Shown: positions 1 to 8,492 of the stretch, piece by piece
How positions within the stretch are numbered: the stretch's first letter is position 1
Layout: the number at the start of each line of letters is the position of its first letter
NCBI GenBank assembly: GCA_947370975.1
Contig: CANBNG010000018.1
Span: forward strand, 1-64,000
From: Beijerinckiaceae bacterium
GTDB taxonomy: Bacteria > Pseudomonadota > Alphaproteobacteria > Rhizobiales > Beijerinckiaceae
Reading direction: 5' to 3'
Length of the DNA: 64,000 nucleotides
Position numbers and translations under genes: made by a program
Notes under the pieces: model-generated
Database searches by the model: none
The model's input: the letters and a program-made list of their open reading frames with translations, nothing else
What the model was told of the DNA's origin: nothing

Positions 1-159
1 ATCGCGCTAAAAAATATCGTGCTTAGAATCGACGCTCTGCAAAAAGCAAACGATGCGTCGGGCGCAATCAACGCAAAGCTGATGGAGCGGGTGATCGAGC
101 TGGAAGCAGGGCTCAAGGACATCGCTGCGTGGTGCAAGGGAGGGAAGGCCAGTGGCTGA
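1..159 (+). CDS. Hypothetical protein, 3' part only
   Basis: Only the last 52 codons are inside the window; frame 1 is open from base 1 to a TGA at 157-159. The visible part alternates hydrophobic and charged residues (for example LMERVIELEAGLKD), which suggests an amphipathic helix or short coiled coil. No catalytic or metal-binding motif is visible. Its stop overlaps the GTG start of the next gene by 8 bases, so it is probably an upstream member of the compact operon that ends with the integrase. I do not recognise the family; an element-borne accessory protein is inference. Confidence 0.5.
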   Translation: MALKNIVLRIDALQKANDASGAINAKLMERVIELEAGLKDIAAWCKGGKASG

Positions 160-385
160 CGATCAAGACGACCTAACCCTCGTCTACATGTTCGCCTTCA
201 AAAAGGGCGAAGAGGCCGAGCGCGAAAAAAATTCCGCATACGTTGGAAGGCTTCAACAGAAGCTGGCTGCGCTAAGGAAGCACGCCGCCTATGCCGCAGT
301 GCTCCAAACAAAAATAGCACCATTGGAACAAGCTTTGAGCGACACGCAGGCTGCATCGGGGGAAAAGTCATGGCAAGATATTTGA
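152..385 (+). CDS. Hypothetical small charged helical protein
   Basis: A 77-residue protein, acidic at the N-terminus (ADDQDDL) and then rich in Lys, Glu, Ala and Leu, with a long stretch (about residues 17-62) that looks helical and possibly coiled-coil. A GTG start at 152 is favoured by an upstream GGAGG at about 139-144; an internal ATG at 188 is the alternative. The gene overlaps the preceding frame by 8 bases and the following HTH gene by 16 bases, which implies coupled translation in the integrase operon. No domain is recognised. Similar small genes are common beside integrases of mobile elements, but no function can be given. Confidence 0.5.
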   Translation: MADDQDDLTLVYMFAFKKGEEAEREKNSAYVGRLQQKLAALRKHAAYAAVLQTKIAPLEQALSDTQAASGEKSWQDI

Positions 386-621
386 TGATCCCTGTCGCAG
401 ACCGGCTTGGAATGTCGCGCTCAGAGGCCGCCGAATATCTCGGTATTTCTCCAAGCCTCTTCGACATGATGATTGACGATGGCCGGATGCCGCAGGCTAA
501 GCGTATCAATTCACGTCGGGTCTGGTCTCGACCGGCAATTGAGCAAGCTTTTGCTGAGTTGCCCGAAGCCGTGCAAAATGCGGCACAGGCCCTCGACGTG
601 TGGGATGACGTAGCAGCGTGA
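370..621 (+). CDS. Excisionase-like helix-turn-helix DNA-binding protein
   Basis: An 83-residue protein with a MerR/AlpA-type winged helix-turn-helix. Residues 15-36 (MSRSEAAEYLGISPSLFDMM) read as helix, turn and recognition helix, and residues 40-53 (MPQAKRINSRRVW) as the wing with its basic tip. This is the pattern of the HTH_17/excisionase family, whose members bind attachment sites and assist or direct the recombinase, or regulate element genes. A GGGGGA ribosome site precedes the ATG. The gene sits directly upstream of the tyrosine integrase and its TGA overlaps that gene's GTG. The DNA-binding role is well supported; excision directionality is inferred from the neighbour. Confidence 0.7.
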   Translation: MARYLMIPVADRLGMSRSEAAEYLGISPSLFDMMIDDGRMPQAKRINSRRVWSRPAIEQAFAELPEAVQNAAQALDVWDDVAA

Positions 622-1697
622 GCGGTGCCATGGAACTCAACCTGAAGCATCTAGTTAGCGATACCGACCGGCACGGGAATGTACGGTTTTACGTTCGGAT
701 GAAAGACAGGCCAAAGGTTCGAATTAAGGAAGATCCGGGATCGCCTGAGTTTTTGCGCGCCTATCAGAATGCCATTGTTAACGGACCAGCTAAAAGTACA
801 AAGGCGCAGTCTGGGGTTTCTCAGGGGACGCTGGCTTGGCTTGGGCGGCAATATATGGCGTCGACCCATTTCAAGTCTCTCGACGCAACCGCGCAACGCA
901 GGCGATGCGCTATCCTGCTCCAGTGTTTCGAGGAGCCGTTGAAGCCGGGCTCAGAGCTTACTTTCGGGCAGTGCCCCATAAACCGCTTTGGAGCCACACA
1001 GGGGCGCATTCTTAGGGACCGGAAGGCTGGGAAGCCTGGAGCGGCTAGGAACCGCGTTAAATGGCTTTCCACGATGTTTTCGTGGGCCGTCGAGGAGATC
1101 AAAGGCGTTGAGTTCAACCCGATGCGGGATGTAAAAAAGCCCTCATCAAAAACTGACGGCTTTCACACTTGGGACGTGGATGAGGTTCGGCAATTTTCAG
1201 CCCACCACAAGCTTGGCACAATGGCGCATCTGGCCATGTCCTTGATGCTGTTTACCGGCGCTCGCCGGTCGGATGCTGTCTTGTTGGGTCGCCAGCATAT
1301 CAGGAATGGCTGGCTTAAGTTCAAGCCGGGGAAAACCCGCAAATCGACCCAGATCGTTCTTGATCTGCCAGTCCTGCCGATCCTCCAACGGGTGATCGAT
1401 GCTTCGCCATCTAGCGATTTGACGTTCCTGGCCACGTCATTGGGCCGACCGTTCGCCAGCGGAAACAGTTTCGGAAATTGGTTTCGGGAGCGCTGCGACG
1501 AGGCTGGGCTGCCTCACTGCACGGCCCATGGGCTGCGCAAAGCTGGCGCTGTTATTGCCGCGCACAATGGCGCAACCGACCGGCAATTGATGGCCATTTA
1601 TGGTTGGGCAAGTGCCGATGAAGCGTCAGTTTATACCAAACAGGCCGATCAAAAGCGGCTTGCCGGGGCAGCGATGGCGTTCTTGGTTCCCGACTAA
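618..1697 (+). CDS. Tyrosine recombinase / phage-type integrase
   Basis: A 359-residue site-specific recombinase, expected to cut and rejoin DNA at att sites in the tRNA-Leu 3' end. An N-terminal arm-binding and core-binding region (about 1-180) precedes the catalytic domain. Visible catalytic residues are Arg216 (TGARRSDA), His304 and Arg307 (HGLR), Trp330 in the usual His/Trp position (YGWAS) and nucleophile Tyr339 (SVYTKQ), so the pentad appears complete. The GTG at 618 overlaps the upstream TGA; an ATG at 630 is an alternative start four codons in. It is the last gene before tRNA-Leu and transcribes towards it, as is usual for tRNA-targeting elements. Family assignment is firm; target use is inference. 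Confidence 0.9.
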   Translation: MSGAMELNLKHLVSDTDRHGNVRFYVRMKDRPKVRIKEDPGSPEFLRAYQNAIVNGPAKSTKAQSGVSQGTLAWLGRQYMASTHFKSLDATAQRRRCAILLQCFEEPLKPGSELTFGQCPINRFGATQGRILRDRKAGKPGAARNRVKWLSTMFSWAVEEIKGVEFNPMRDVKKPSSKTDGFHTWDVDEVRQFSAHHKLGTMAHLAMSLMLFTGARRSDAVLLGRQHIRNGWLKFKPGKTRKSTQIVLDLPVLPILQRVIDASPSSDLTFLATSLGRPFASGNSFGNWFRERCDEAGLPHCTAHGLRKAGAVIAAHNGATDRQLMAIYGWASADEASVYTKQADQKRLAGAAMAFLVPD

Positions 1698-1781
1698 ACC
1701 GAGAACAGAAGTGTCCCACTTTTTATGAAGTGCGTCCCACTGCATCGTAATCTATTGATATTAAAAGGTATTTTAGGAAGT

Positions 1782-1822
1782 TGGTGGCCCCTGCGGGACT
1801 CGAACCCGCAAGCCAGAGGCGG
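1782..1822 (-). other. Candidate attachment site (tRNA-Leu 3' half)
   Basis: The T arm, acceptor 3' strand and CCA of tRNA-Leu lie on the side next to the integrase. Tyrosine integrases of tRNA-targeting elements usually use this portion as the crossover identity, keeping the tRNA intact. The exact core cannot be defined because the other end of the element, which should carry a direct copy of part of this stretch, is outside the window. Confidence 0.35.
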
Positions 1823-1865
1823 TCGATTTTAAGTCGACTGCGTTTACCAGTTTCGCCAAGGGGCC
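1782..1865 (-). tRNA. tRNA-Leu (anticodon UAA)
   Basis: Read on the minus strand, an 84-nt cloverleaf begins GGCCCCT and ends AGGGGCC-A-CCA, giving a perfect 7-bp acceptor stem and an encoded CCA. The anticodon stem GTCGA/TCGAC holds the loop CTTAAAA, so the anticodon is UAA and the tRNA reads UUA/UUG. The T arm contains GGTTCGAGTCC, and a class II variable arm is present, as expected for tRNA-Leu. Its 3' end faces the integrase at 618-1697, so the 3' half is a candidate attachment site. Confidence 0.95.
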
Positions 1866-1930
1866 AACAATGCCGACAAGCAGCGCCCCTTATTGCCCGA
1901 GCAACACCGGGGGCGCAACCCAAACGCAAA

Positions 1931-1953
1931 ACCCCGCCCACATGGGGCGGGGT
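1931..1953 (-). terminator. Intrinsic terminator hairpin after the autotransporter
   Basis: A perfect 9-bp stem (1931-1939 with 1945-1953, ACCCCGCCC/GGGCGGGGT) encloses a 5-base loop. On the minus strand it is followed by TTTTGCG and lies about 25 bases beyond the autotransporter stop codon. The T tract is short, so strength is uncertain. Confidence 0.6.
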
Positions 1954-1977
1954 CTGATCTGCGTTTTGCTAAAAAAC

Positions 1978-4900
1978 TCAGAACCTGTAGGCGAAGCTCA
2001 CTTCGCCGCCCGTTCCCGTGCCCTCGGAGCGGTTGCGGTAAACCGCCTTGGCCGTCAGATCGAGAGACTTGTCGAACGTCGCGCGCAGGCCAAGGTCATA
2101 TTGCATGGCATTGCCGGCAACAGGGATGCCCGCGACGCGCCATTTGAAACCGGGCGCTGCAAGCGAGTAAACGTCGAGGCTGCGCTCGGTGCTGAACTCG
2201 TGCATCAGGGTCGCGCGCACAAACGGGTTGATCTTGAGGCCACCCGCTGTCTCCAGATTGAGATCGATCTGCCCGCCTCCCGAGCCAACACGCGACGCAC
2301 GGCTGAGCGTGTCGTAACGATTGGAGTAGAGCGAATAATCTTCCCGGTAGGAGGGCTGAATCAGCTGGTCGCGCTGATAGCCGACGAAGGGCGTGATAGC
2401 CAGAACACCGAGCTCCTGACGCAGGCCAAGCTCAACCGCGCCGCCAAAGGCGGAGCTGGCATATTCGGCCTTCACTTCGCGACCCATTGCGAAGCGATCC
2501 GTGTTGTTCTTGTAATAGCCCGCAGACAAGAGCCCCTTGGCATAGAAGCCGTCATCGGTCTTCGCAGCGCCATAAAGAGCAAGCTCGGGCCCGGCGACTT
2601 CGCCGCTTGTCCAGCGCTCGCGGACACGGAAGTTCGAGCTGTTATAGCCAAAGGCCGCTCCGACCACGGCATTGGGATGGACGAGCTTTTCATAGCCGCC
2701 CACCATTGTGTAAGAACCGCTGAAGGTCGAGCCGCTGTTATAACTGCCGTCCTGATTGGACACGCGGCGCGAGCCGCTGGCCCACATGCGCTCGCCCTTG
2801 GCGCAATCCTGACGCAGCTTGCGCTCCGCCTCATTGCAGGAGAGCAGCGAATTGGCATCCGCCAGAACAGAGGAGAAGAATTGCGCACGCGCCGCAAAGG
2901 TCGCCTGCTGGCTTGCACTTGTGCCTTCGCCCGTCAGCGAGTCATAGGCGCGCGCCAACACATCGCGGCTCTCGATAAGCAGCAGTTCCATGGCGATCGG
3001 CTGATAGGCCGGGACGCCATAGGATTGAATATTGTCGATGGCCGTGCCGAGATTATGCTGGTTGGGCGTCATCCAACTCCGCGCGTAATCGATGTCATAG
3101 GTGACATAGAGCGTGGTGCCCGAGACGAGGGTGCCCGACTGGAAGATCGGCGTGCTCGAGGCGTTTCCGCTCACGAAGTGAGGATCGATCGCAATGCCCC
3201 CGATGCCGGAGGCCATGCCGCCAGCCGCGACCATCACCGGAATGTGGAAGATGCCGGGCTTTGCAGCGCCAATATCATGCGGGTTGAGTTTGATGACGCC
3301 GCTGACAAGGCCCGTGCCGCTCACATTCACAAGATCGGTGTAATCGATTCCTGCGGCGCTGATCTTGAAAGTGAGATCGGCGAGATATTGCGCGCTGGCG
3401 CCTTGGACGAAATTGCCGGTCAAGGTGACGACGCTCTGGCCGGCAGAGCGCGGGTTCATGGTCGTATCCAGCCCACCGGGCGAGAAATAGCCATTGTTCG
3501 TCAACGTCGAGCCGGGACCGGTACCAAGGGCAATTGTCGTTCCGGTAATATAGGTCGAGCCAACGCCGTTTAAGAATGAGTTCACACCGGCGCCCAGATT
3601 CACCGAACCGATGATCAGCGCGCCATTCATGTTCGTGATTGTGTCATTGCCGCTCGTGCCGGTGACGACAAAATCTGCAATCCCGCCGGCGGTCCGCAGG
3701 ATGGCCGTATCGGTGAGATCGAACGTGTGATCGTTCTGGATGAGGTTGTTGTTGCCCCCGACAAAAGCGATGGCCGTGCCACCAAGTCCGCCCAGGATCA
3801 GGCCACCATTGGAGACGCTGAGGTTTCCAGCACCCGTGCTGCCAAGGCTGGTCAGCTGCAAGGCAATGCCGCCTGCCGCCGTAGTGACAATCGAACTCAG
3901 GTTCGTGGCCGTAACCGCGCCCGACAGACCAGCGCCAGCCAGCGACTGGAGACTGATGCCAACGCCCGAATTATTCGTGAGCACAGACCCGTGGCTGTTA
4001 TCGAAGGAAACCGAACCGGCGGTTCCATTCGTGGTGCGGCTCACGGCGCTGACAGCAGATGCGCTGCCGGTCGTCGCGCTGACGATCTGGCCGCCCACAT
4101 TGGTGATGGCGATGGCGCCGGAAGAACCCGAGACCGTGGACGAGCTGAGCGCATCTATGACCGTGCCGTTGCCAGCACCGGTCACATTGAGCACGCCTGT
4201 ATTATTATTGATGGTCACATTCGAGGCATTGCCGGAGGCTGTGCTGTAGGCCTGAATGGCAAGCTTGTTGGCCAGCACGGAGCCCTGGCTGTTGTCGACA
4301 ACGATTGCGCCGGACGCTCCGTTCGCGCTTTGGCTGACCGCACGGATGGCAGATCCCTCGCCGGACATGGCGCTGACGATCTGACCGCCGACATTGAGGA
4401 TTGCGATAGGGCCGGAAGCACCTGAGCCCGTGGACGAGCTGAGCGCATCGATAACGAGGCCATTGCCAGCGCCGGTCACATTGAGCAATCCGGCATTGTT
4501 GTTGATGGTCACATAGGAGGCATTGCCGGAGGCTGTGCTGTAGGCCTGAATGCCGAGCTTGTTCGCCAGCACGGAGCCGTTGCTGTTATCGAACAGGACA
4601 GCGCCGGACGCGCCATTCGCAGCCTGGCTGACCGCGCTGATGGCAGATCCATCGCCGGTCATCGCGCTGACGATCTGGCCTCCGACATTGGTGATTCTCA
4701 CATTGCCGGAAGAACCCGAGCCCGTGGATGAGCTGAGCGCGTCGATGACAAGGCCATTGCCTGCACCAGTCGCATTGAGCACGCCGGCATTGTTGTTGAT
4801 GGTCACATCCGAAGCGCTGCCGCCGAAGGCCACGCTCTGGGCGCGGACGGCAAATTTATTGACCAGCACGAAGCCATTGCTGTTGTCGAAAGAAACCGAA

Positions 4901-7900
4901 CCGGCGGGGCCATTCGTAGTCCGGCTGACAGCGCTGATGGTAGCGGCATTGCCAGTCGTGGCGCTGAGGATCCGGCCGCCCACATTGGTGATTCCGACAT
5001 TGCCGGTGGCGCCCGAGCCTGTTGACCAGCTCAAGGCGTCGATACCAAAGCCATCCGCGATGCCCGTGACATTGAGCACGCCGAAATTATTATTGACGGT
5101 TACATCCGAGGCATTGCCGAGCGCCATGCTCTGAGCCTGAATGGCGAGGCTGTTGGCCTGGACGAAACCAAAGGTATTGTCGACCGAGACCGAACCGGCA
5201 TCTCCGCGCACACTCACGCTGTAGGCGCTCACGGCATCGATTGTCCCGTCCCGGCTTCTGACGATCCGTCCACCTATATTGCTGACAGACACATTGCCCG
5301 AGACGCCGCCAACGACGCTGCTCTGGCTGATGGCGTCGATGGCCGCACCCGCGAGCGTGCCGTCCATGGTGATGGAGGCGTTGTTATTATTGACAGTTAC
5401 ATCCGCGGCATTGCCGATGGGCGACGAGCTTTGCGCGAAAATGCCGATGGCGCGCGTCCCGGAGGTCAGGATCATGCCGCCTGCATTGTTCACGCTCACA
5501 CTGCCCGCATTCGCGCTTGCCGGCGGAGAAACAGCGAAGACATTGGACGCCGCGACAATGCCATGCGAGCTCGCGCCCGCCGTCGAAAGACGCCCGGAAT
5601 TAGTGATGGATACCGCGCCCGAGCCATTGTTGGCGCTGTAGCTCAGGCCCATGATCGCGACGGAATTATCGCCGAAAGTCTGGATGCGCGCTGTATTGCC
5701 GATGGTCACGGCGTCCGAGCTGCCAACCTGTGCGTCGGAGGGCAGGCCTGCCCAGAAAAGCGTGTTGGCATTATAGGAACCAAGGCCCTGCACGCCGCTC
5801 ACGCTGACCGCGGTGATGCCGTCAGAATTGCTGCCCGCAGTGGCAATTGCGCCCGAATTTGAAACGCTGACGCTCCCGCCCGAGCCGCCGGTGTAACTGG
5901 TCGCGCCCGAATAAGGGCTTGCGATCCCGGCTGCGCCATCAAGGCCCGGCGTGACAGTGACAAGCGAATTCTGCATCGAACAATCATGCGCCAGCCCGAC
6001 GTAAATATTGGGCAGGCAGAACGCATATTGCGTGGAATCGCGGTAGCCGAGCCCGGCAGCACCGGCCGCTCCGCCAGCGCCACCCACACCACCGATAGCG
6101 CCAAGGCTCTGCGCGAGGATGGCCGAGGCATAAGTCCCGCCTGTCGTCGTCAGGCGCTGGGCGTTCGTGACGGACACGGACCCGCCGTTGCCGCCATTAT
6201 TGCCGTCGCCACCGGGACCACCGTTGCCGCCATCGCCACCGCGTCCCGAAGCGGACACAGCGCCACCATATTGCGCCTGAGGTGCGACGAGGCCCGGGGC
6301 CCCGCCAAAGCCACCCGCGCCGCCCTGGCCGCCACGGCCGCCATTGCCGCCAAGACCACCGAGGCTGCTGGCCAGAATGGCATTACGGCCCGCCACAATG
6401 GAGCCGCCCGCGTCCAGATTTTGCACAACGACAGCGCCGCCATTGCCACCGATGCCACCGTTGCCGGCAAGATCGCCGCCCCCGCCACGGCCAGCATTGC
6501 CACCGGCGGTCACGATTGTCTGGCTGACGTAATTGGTAATTGCAGCACCCGTGCCGCCCGTGCCGCCCTGGCCGCCTGAGCCGCCCTGACCGCCCGTGCC
6601 GCCCTGCCCGCCGATGCTGGAAGCTATAATGCCGGTGGTGGCGGCGATCATCGCGCCGCCATGGTTGATGACCGTCACCAGACCGCCGTTTGCGCCGGCT
6701 CCGCCAGCCCCGCCAAGATAGCCGTAGCCGGCATTGCCGCCCGTCGTCCCCGCCTGTCCCGCAGAGCCAAAAGTATAGTCCGTGGCCGCTGCGCCCGCAC
6801 CGCCCGTGCCACCCTGACCGCCTGTGCCGCCCTGGCCGCCCGTGCCGCCCTGGCCGCCGACGCTCAGCGCCTGATGGCCGGTCGTTGTTGCCGTTGAATT
6901 GAGAATAGTCACATCGAGCGTGACCGAACCGCCCACGCCGCCAGCCCCGCCCGACCCTGCCATACCGCCGTGGCCGCCCTGACCACCAACATTGGCCGCG
7001 GCCGCAACAACATCCACCCACAAATTGCTGGACTGGACGCCCGCGACGGCCGCCGCGCCCGTACCGCCCTGACCGCCCGAGCCGCCCTGGCCGCCGGAAC
7101 CACCCTGGCCGCCAACCGAGGCAAGTGACGTCAATACCCTGGCCTGTGCCGAAACCGCATCAAGCGTGACCGACACGGCGCCAGCATTGCCACCGCCATC
7201 ACCATTGCCGCCGGTGCCGCCCTGCGCACCCATGCCGCCGCTGCCGCCCGACATGGCGAGGGCCTGCGTTGTGGGAATTGTGATCGGCGGGAAAATCATC
7301 GCCAGGATCTTCGGCACCGTGGTGACGATGCCAGAGCCGCCGGTTCCGCCCTGCCCGCCGGTGCCGCCGGCGCCTGCATTGCCACCCTGTCCGCCCGTGG
7401 AGCGATACGAAAAGGCGGTCGCATTCGGGACATTCACGGTCGAGCCGGACACGGTCCGGATGACGGACGCGCCATCGGTCCCGCCCATGCCATCGGGGCC
7501 ATTGGGCACGAGCCCGGAGAGAAGGCTGGTGGCCAGCGTCGCCGTCCCGGTCTTCAGCAGGTTCAGCGCGAGGCCGTTGACCGTCACATTGTTGGAGGAC
7601 ACCGAAGGCTGGAGGACATTGTCCACCTTGTAGATGGCATCCTGCGACTGGACGCCCAGCGGCGTATAGAGCGTGCCGTCGACGGTCACAGGCGCGGGCG
7701 GCGAAAAGGCGAGTTCGAGGACCGGGAGCGCGGTGACGGGATCTTGCGTGGCAATCGAGAAGTCGTGGCCAGCCCCGATCAGTCCGACGATGTTGAGCAC
7801 CGAGACGGTCGTCGTGACAATCGGGGGCCCGGCAGAAGTCAGAGTCGCAGCGGTGACATTTGCCGTAAACTGGCTGCCAAGCTGTTGTGTGATCGCGTCG

Positions 7901-8487
7901 CTCACGGACTGGAGCGTCGAGTTGGCTCCAATATGCAGCGTGGTCGAACCCGAGGCCTGCGTCACAACCACATCGAAAGCCGCACCGGCGTTGAGCAGAG
8001 TGTTGGCCTGAAGGGCCGCGCCCGTGCTCGTGCTGAGCCGCATGGCGCTCGCAAGCTGCACCACTTCGACGGTGCTGGCGCCCAGGGCCGGCGTCACATT
8101 CGTCGCGCTGGCCGACAGGACATTCGTATTGTCGTTATTGATGTCGAGCGCGGTATTGCCGCTCAACGCATTCGCGCCATTGGTCGCGGCATAGGTCGAG
8201 AACGAACCGAAGTTGTAGAAATCCGCGCAGGCGCTGCCCCAGGACATCTGGTTGCAGTAATAGCCGGCGGAACCGCCCTGCGCGCCCTGCGGTCCTGCGC
8301 CGGGCCACGCCGGCTGCGCGGGTGTGGCGGGCGTCACCGCAAAATCGATCGTCGGCGCCGTGAAATTCGGCGGAGTCGCAAAGGCCGACTGCCAGCCCGT
8401 CGCCGCCAGCACGAGGGCGGCTGCGCCCGTGCGCACCTGACGGTTCTTCTTGCGCGCCTGCGCGCGCGTCGAAATGGGCTTGGTCAC
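1978..8487 (-). CDS. Giant repeat-rich autotransporter (type Va secretion)
   Basis: A 2169-residue predicted outer-membrane autotransporter. Residues 1-37 form a long signal peptide (basic n-region, hydrophobic core at 21-31, AFA before the cut). The passenger contains a Gly-rich block (about 360-810; GGQGG/GGTGG repeats) and then at least four near-identical 98-residue repeats (about 1105-1500) with motifs such as DVTINNN, VIDALSSSTGSG and NVGGQIVSA. A linker leads to a C-terminal beta-barrel (about 1895-2169) ending in AYRF, the terminal aromatic expected for Bam-dependent insertion. Translation starts at GTG 8487, 5 bases after the IalB-like gene, so the two form an operon. Adhesin or surface-structure function is inferred from architecture; no protease triad is seen. 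Confidence 0.88.
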   Translation of the reverse strand: MTKPISTRAQARKKNRQVRTGAAALVLAATGWQSAFATPPNFTAPTIDFAVTPATPAQPAWPGAGPQGAQGGSAGYYCNQMSWGSACADFYNFGSFSTYAATNGANALSGNTALDINNDNTNVLSASATNVTPALGASTVEVVQLASAMRLSTSTGAALQANTLLNAGAAFDVVVTQASGSTTLHIGANSTLQSVSDAITQQLGSQFTANVTAATLTSAGPPIVTTTVSVLNIVGLIGAGHDFSIATQDPVTALPVLELAFSPPAPVTVDGTLYTPLGVQSQDAIYKVDNVLQPSVSSNNVTVNGLALNLLKTGTATLATSLLSGLVPNGPDGMGGTDGASVIRTVSGSTVNVPNATAFSYRSTGGQGGNAGAGGTGGQGGTGGSGIVTTVPKILAMIFPPITIPTTQALAMSGGSGGMGAQGGTGGNGDGGGNAGAVSVTLDAVSAQARVLTSLASVGGQGGSGGQGGSGGQGGTGAAAVAGVQSSNLWVDVVAAAANVGGQGGHGGMAGSGGAGGVGGSVTLDVTILNSTATTTGHQALSVGGQGGTGGQGGTGGQGGTGGAGAAATDYTFGSAGQAGTTGGNAGYGYLGGAGGAGANGGLVTVINHGGAMIAATTGIIASSIGGQGGTGGQGGSGGQGGTGGTGAAITNYVSQTIVTAGGNAGRGGGGDLAGNGGIGGNGGAVVVQNLDAGGSIVAGRNAILASSLGGLGGNGGRGGQGGAGGFGGAPGLVAPQAQYGGAVSASGRGGDGGNGGPGGDGNNGGNGGSVSVTNAQRLTTTGGTYASAILAQSLGAIGGVGGAGGAAGAAGLGYRDSTQYAFCLPNIYVGLAHDCSMQNSLVTVTPGLDGAAGIASPYSGATSYTGGSGGSVSVSNSGAIATAGSNSDGITAVSVSGVQGLGSYNANTLFWAGLPSDAQVGSSDAVTIGNTARIQTFGDNSVAIMGLSYSANNGSGAVSITNSGRLSTAGASSHGIVAASNVFAVSPPASANAGSVSVNNAGGMILTSGTRAIGIFAQSSSPIGNAADVTVNNNNASITMDGTLAGAAIDAISQSSVVGGVSGNVSVSNIGGRIVRSRDGTIDAVSAYSVSVRGDAGSVSVDNTFGFVQANSLAIQAQSMALGNASDVTVNNNFGVLNVTGIADGFGIDALSWSTGSGATGNVGITNVGGRILSATTGNAATISAVSRTTNGPAGSVSFDNSNGFVLVNKFAVRAQSVAFGGSASDVTINNNAGVLNATGAGNGLVIDALSSSTGSGSSGNVRITNVGGQIVSAMTGDGSAISAVSQAANGASGAVLFDNSNGSVLANKLGIQAYSTASGNASYVTINNNAGLLNVTGAGNGLVIDALSSSTGSGASGPIAILNVGGQIVSAMSGEGSAIRAVSQSANGASGAIVVDNSQGSVLANKLAIQAYSTASGNASNVTINNNTGVLNVTGAGNGTVIDALSSSTVSGSSGAIAITNVGGQIVSATTGSASAVSAVSRTTNGTAGSVSFDNSHGSVLTNNSGVGISLQSLAGAGLSGAVTATNLSSIVTTAAGGIALQLTSLGSTGAGNLSVSNGGLILGGLGGTAIAFVGGNNNLIQNDHTFDLTDTAILRTAGGIADFVVTGTSGNDTITNMNGALIIGSVNLGAGVNSFLNGVGSTYITGTTIALGTGPGSTLTNNGYFSPGGLDTTMNPRSAGQSVVTLTGNFVQGASAQYLADLTFKISAAGIDYTDLVNVSGTGLVSGVIKLNPHDIGAAKPGIFHIPVMVAAGGMASGIGGIAIDPHFVSGNASSTPIFQSGTLVSGTTLYVTYDIDYARSWMTPNQHNLGTAIDNIQSYGVPAYQPIAMELLLIESRDVLARAYDSLTGEGTSASQQATFAARAQFFSSVLADANSLLSCNEAERKLRQDCAKGERMWASGSRRVSNQDGSYNSGSTFSGSYTMVGGYEKLVHPNAVVGAAFGYNSSNFRVRERWTSGEVAGPELALYGAAKTDDGFYAKGLLSAGYYKNNTDRFAMGREVKAEYASSAFGGAVELGLRQELGVLAITPFVGYQRDQLIQPSYREDYSLYSNRYDTLSRASRVGSGGGQIDLNLETAGGLKINPFVRATLMHEFSTERSLDVYSLAAPGFKWRVAGIPVAGNAMQYDLGLRATFDKSLDLTAKAVYRNRSEGTGTGGEVSFAYRF
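3975..5170 (-). repeat. 294-bp tandem repeats in the autotransporter passenger
   Basis: At least four consecutive units of 98-99 codons are visible. One exact anchor string (ggctgtgctgtaggcctgaa) occurs at 4237 and again at 4531, 294 bases apart. Units 2 to 4 are the most alike and unit 1 and the flanking units more diverged, which suggests recent amplification or gene conversion in the middle. The period keeps the reading frame. Confidence 0.8.
6050..7405 (-). repeat. Gly-rich low-complexity coding repeats
   Basis: This stretch of the autotransporter gene encodes serial GGQGGTGG/GGSGGQGG-like blocks separated by short Ala/Val/Thr-rich beta segments, resembling PGRS-type or beta-helix Gly-rich passengers. 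On the plus strand it reads as repeated ccgccctgnccgcc words. It creates several long but spurious open frames on the opposite strand. Confidence 0.75.
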
Positions 8488-8492
8488 GGGAG

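Larger units (their letters stand above)
1..1781. mobile_element. Right end of an integrative element at tRNA-Leu
   Basis: Four plus-strand genes packed with overlapping ends finish with a tyrosine recombinase whose stop lies 84 bases from the 3' end of a tRNA-Leu gene facing it. Integrase, excisionase-like HTH gene and tRNA 3' end side by side is the known layout of tRNA-integrated islands and prophages. No structural phage gene is visible. The other end lies outside the window to the left, so size and cargo are unknown. That this is an element boundary is inference from layout. Confidence 0.6.

Noticed and set aside
1870..3573. 567-codon plus-strand open frame
   Set aside because: Lies wholly antisense to the autotransporter barrel and has a low-complexity Arg/Ala-rich translation; it is a GC-rich shadow frame.
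3975..5170. Possible CRISPR-like array
   Set aside because: The repeats are 294-bp in-frame coding units of one protein with no spacer pattern.
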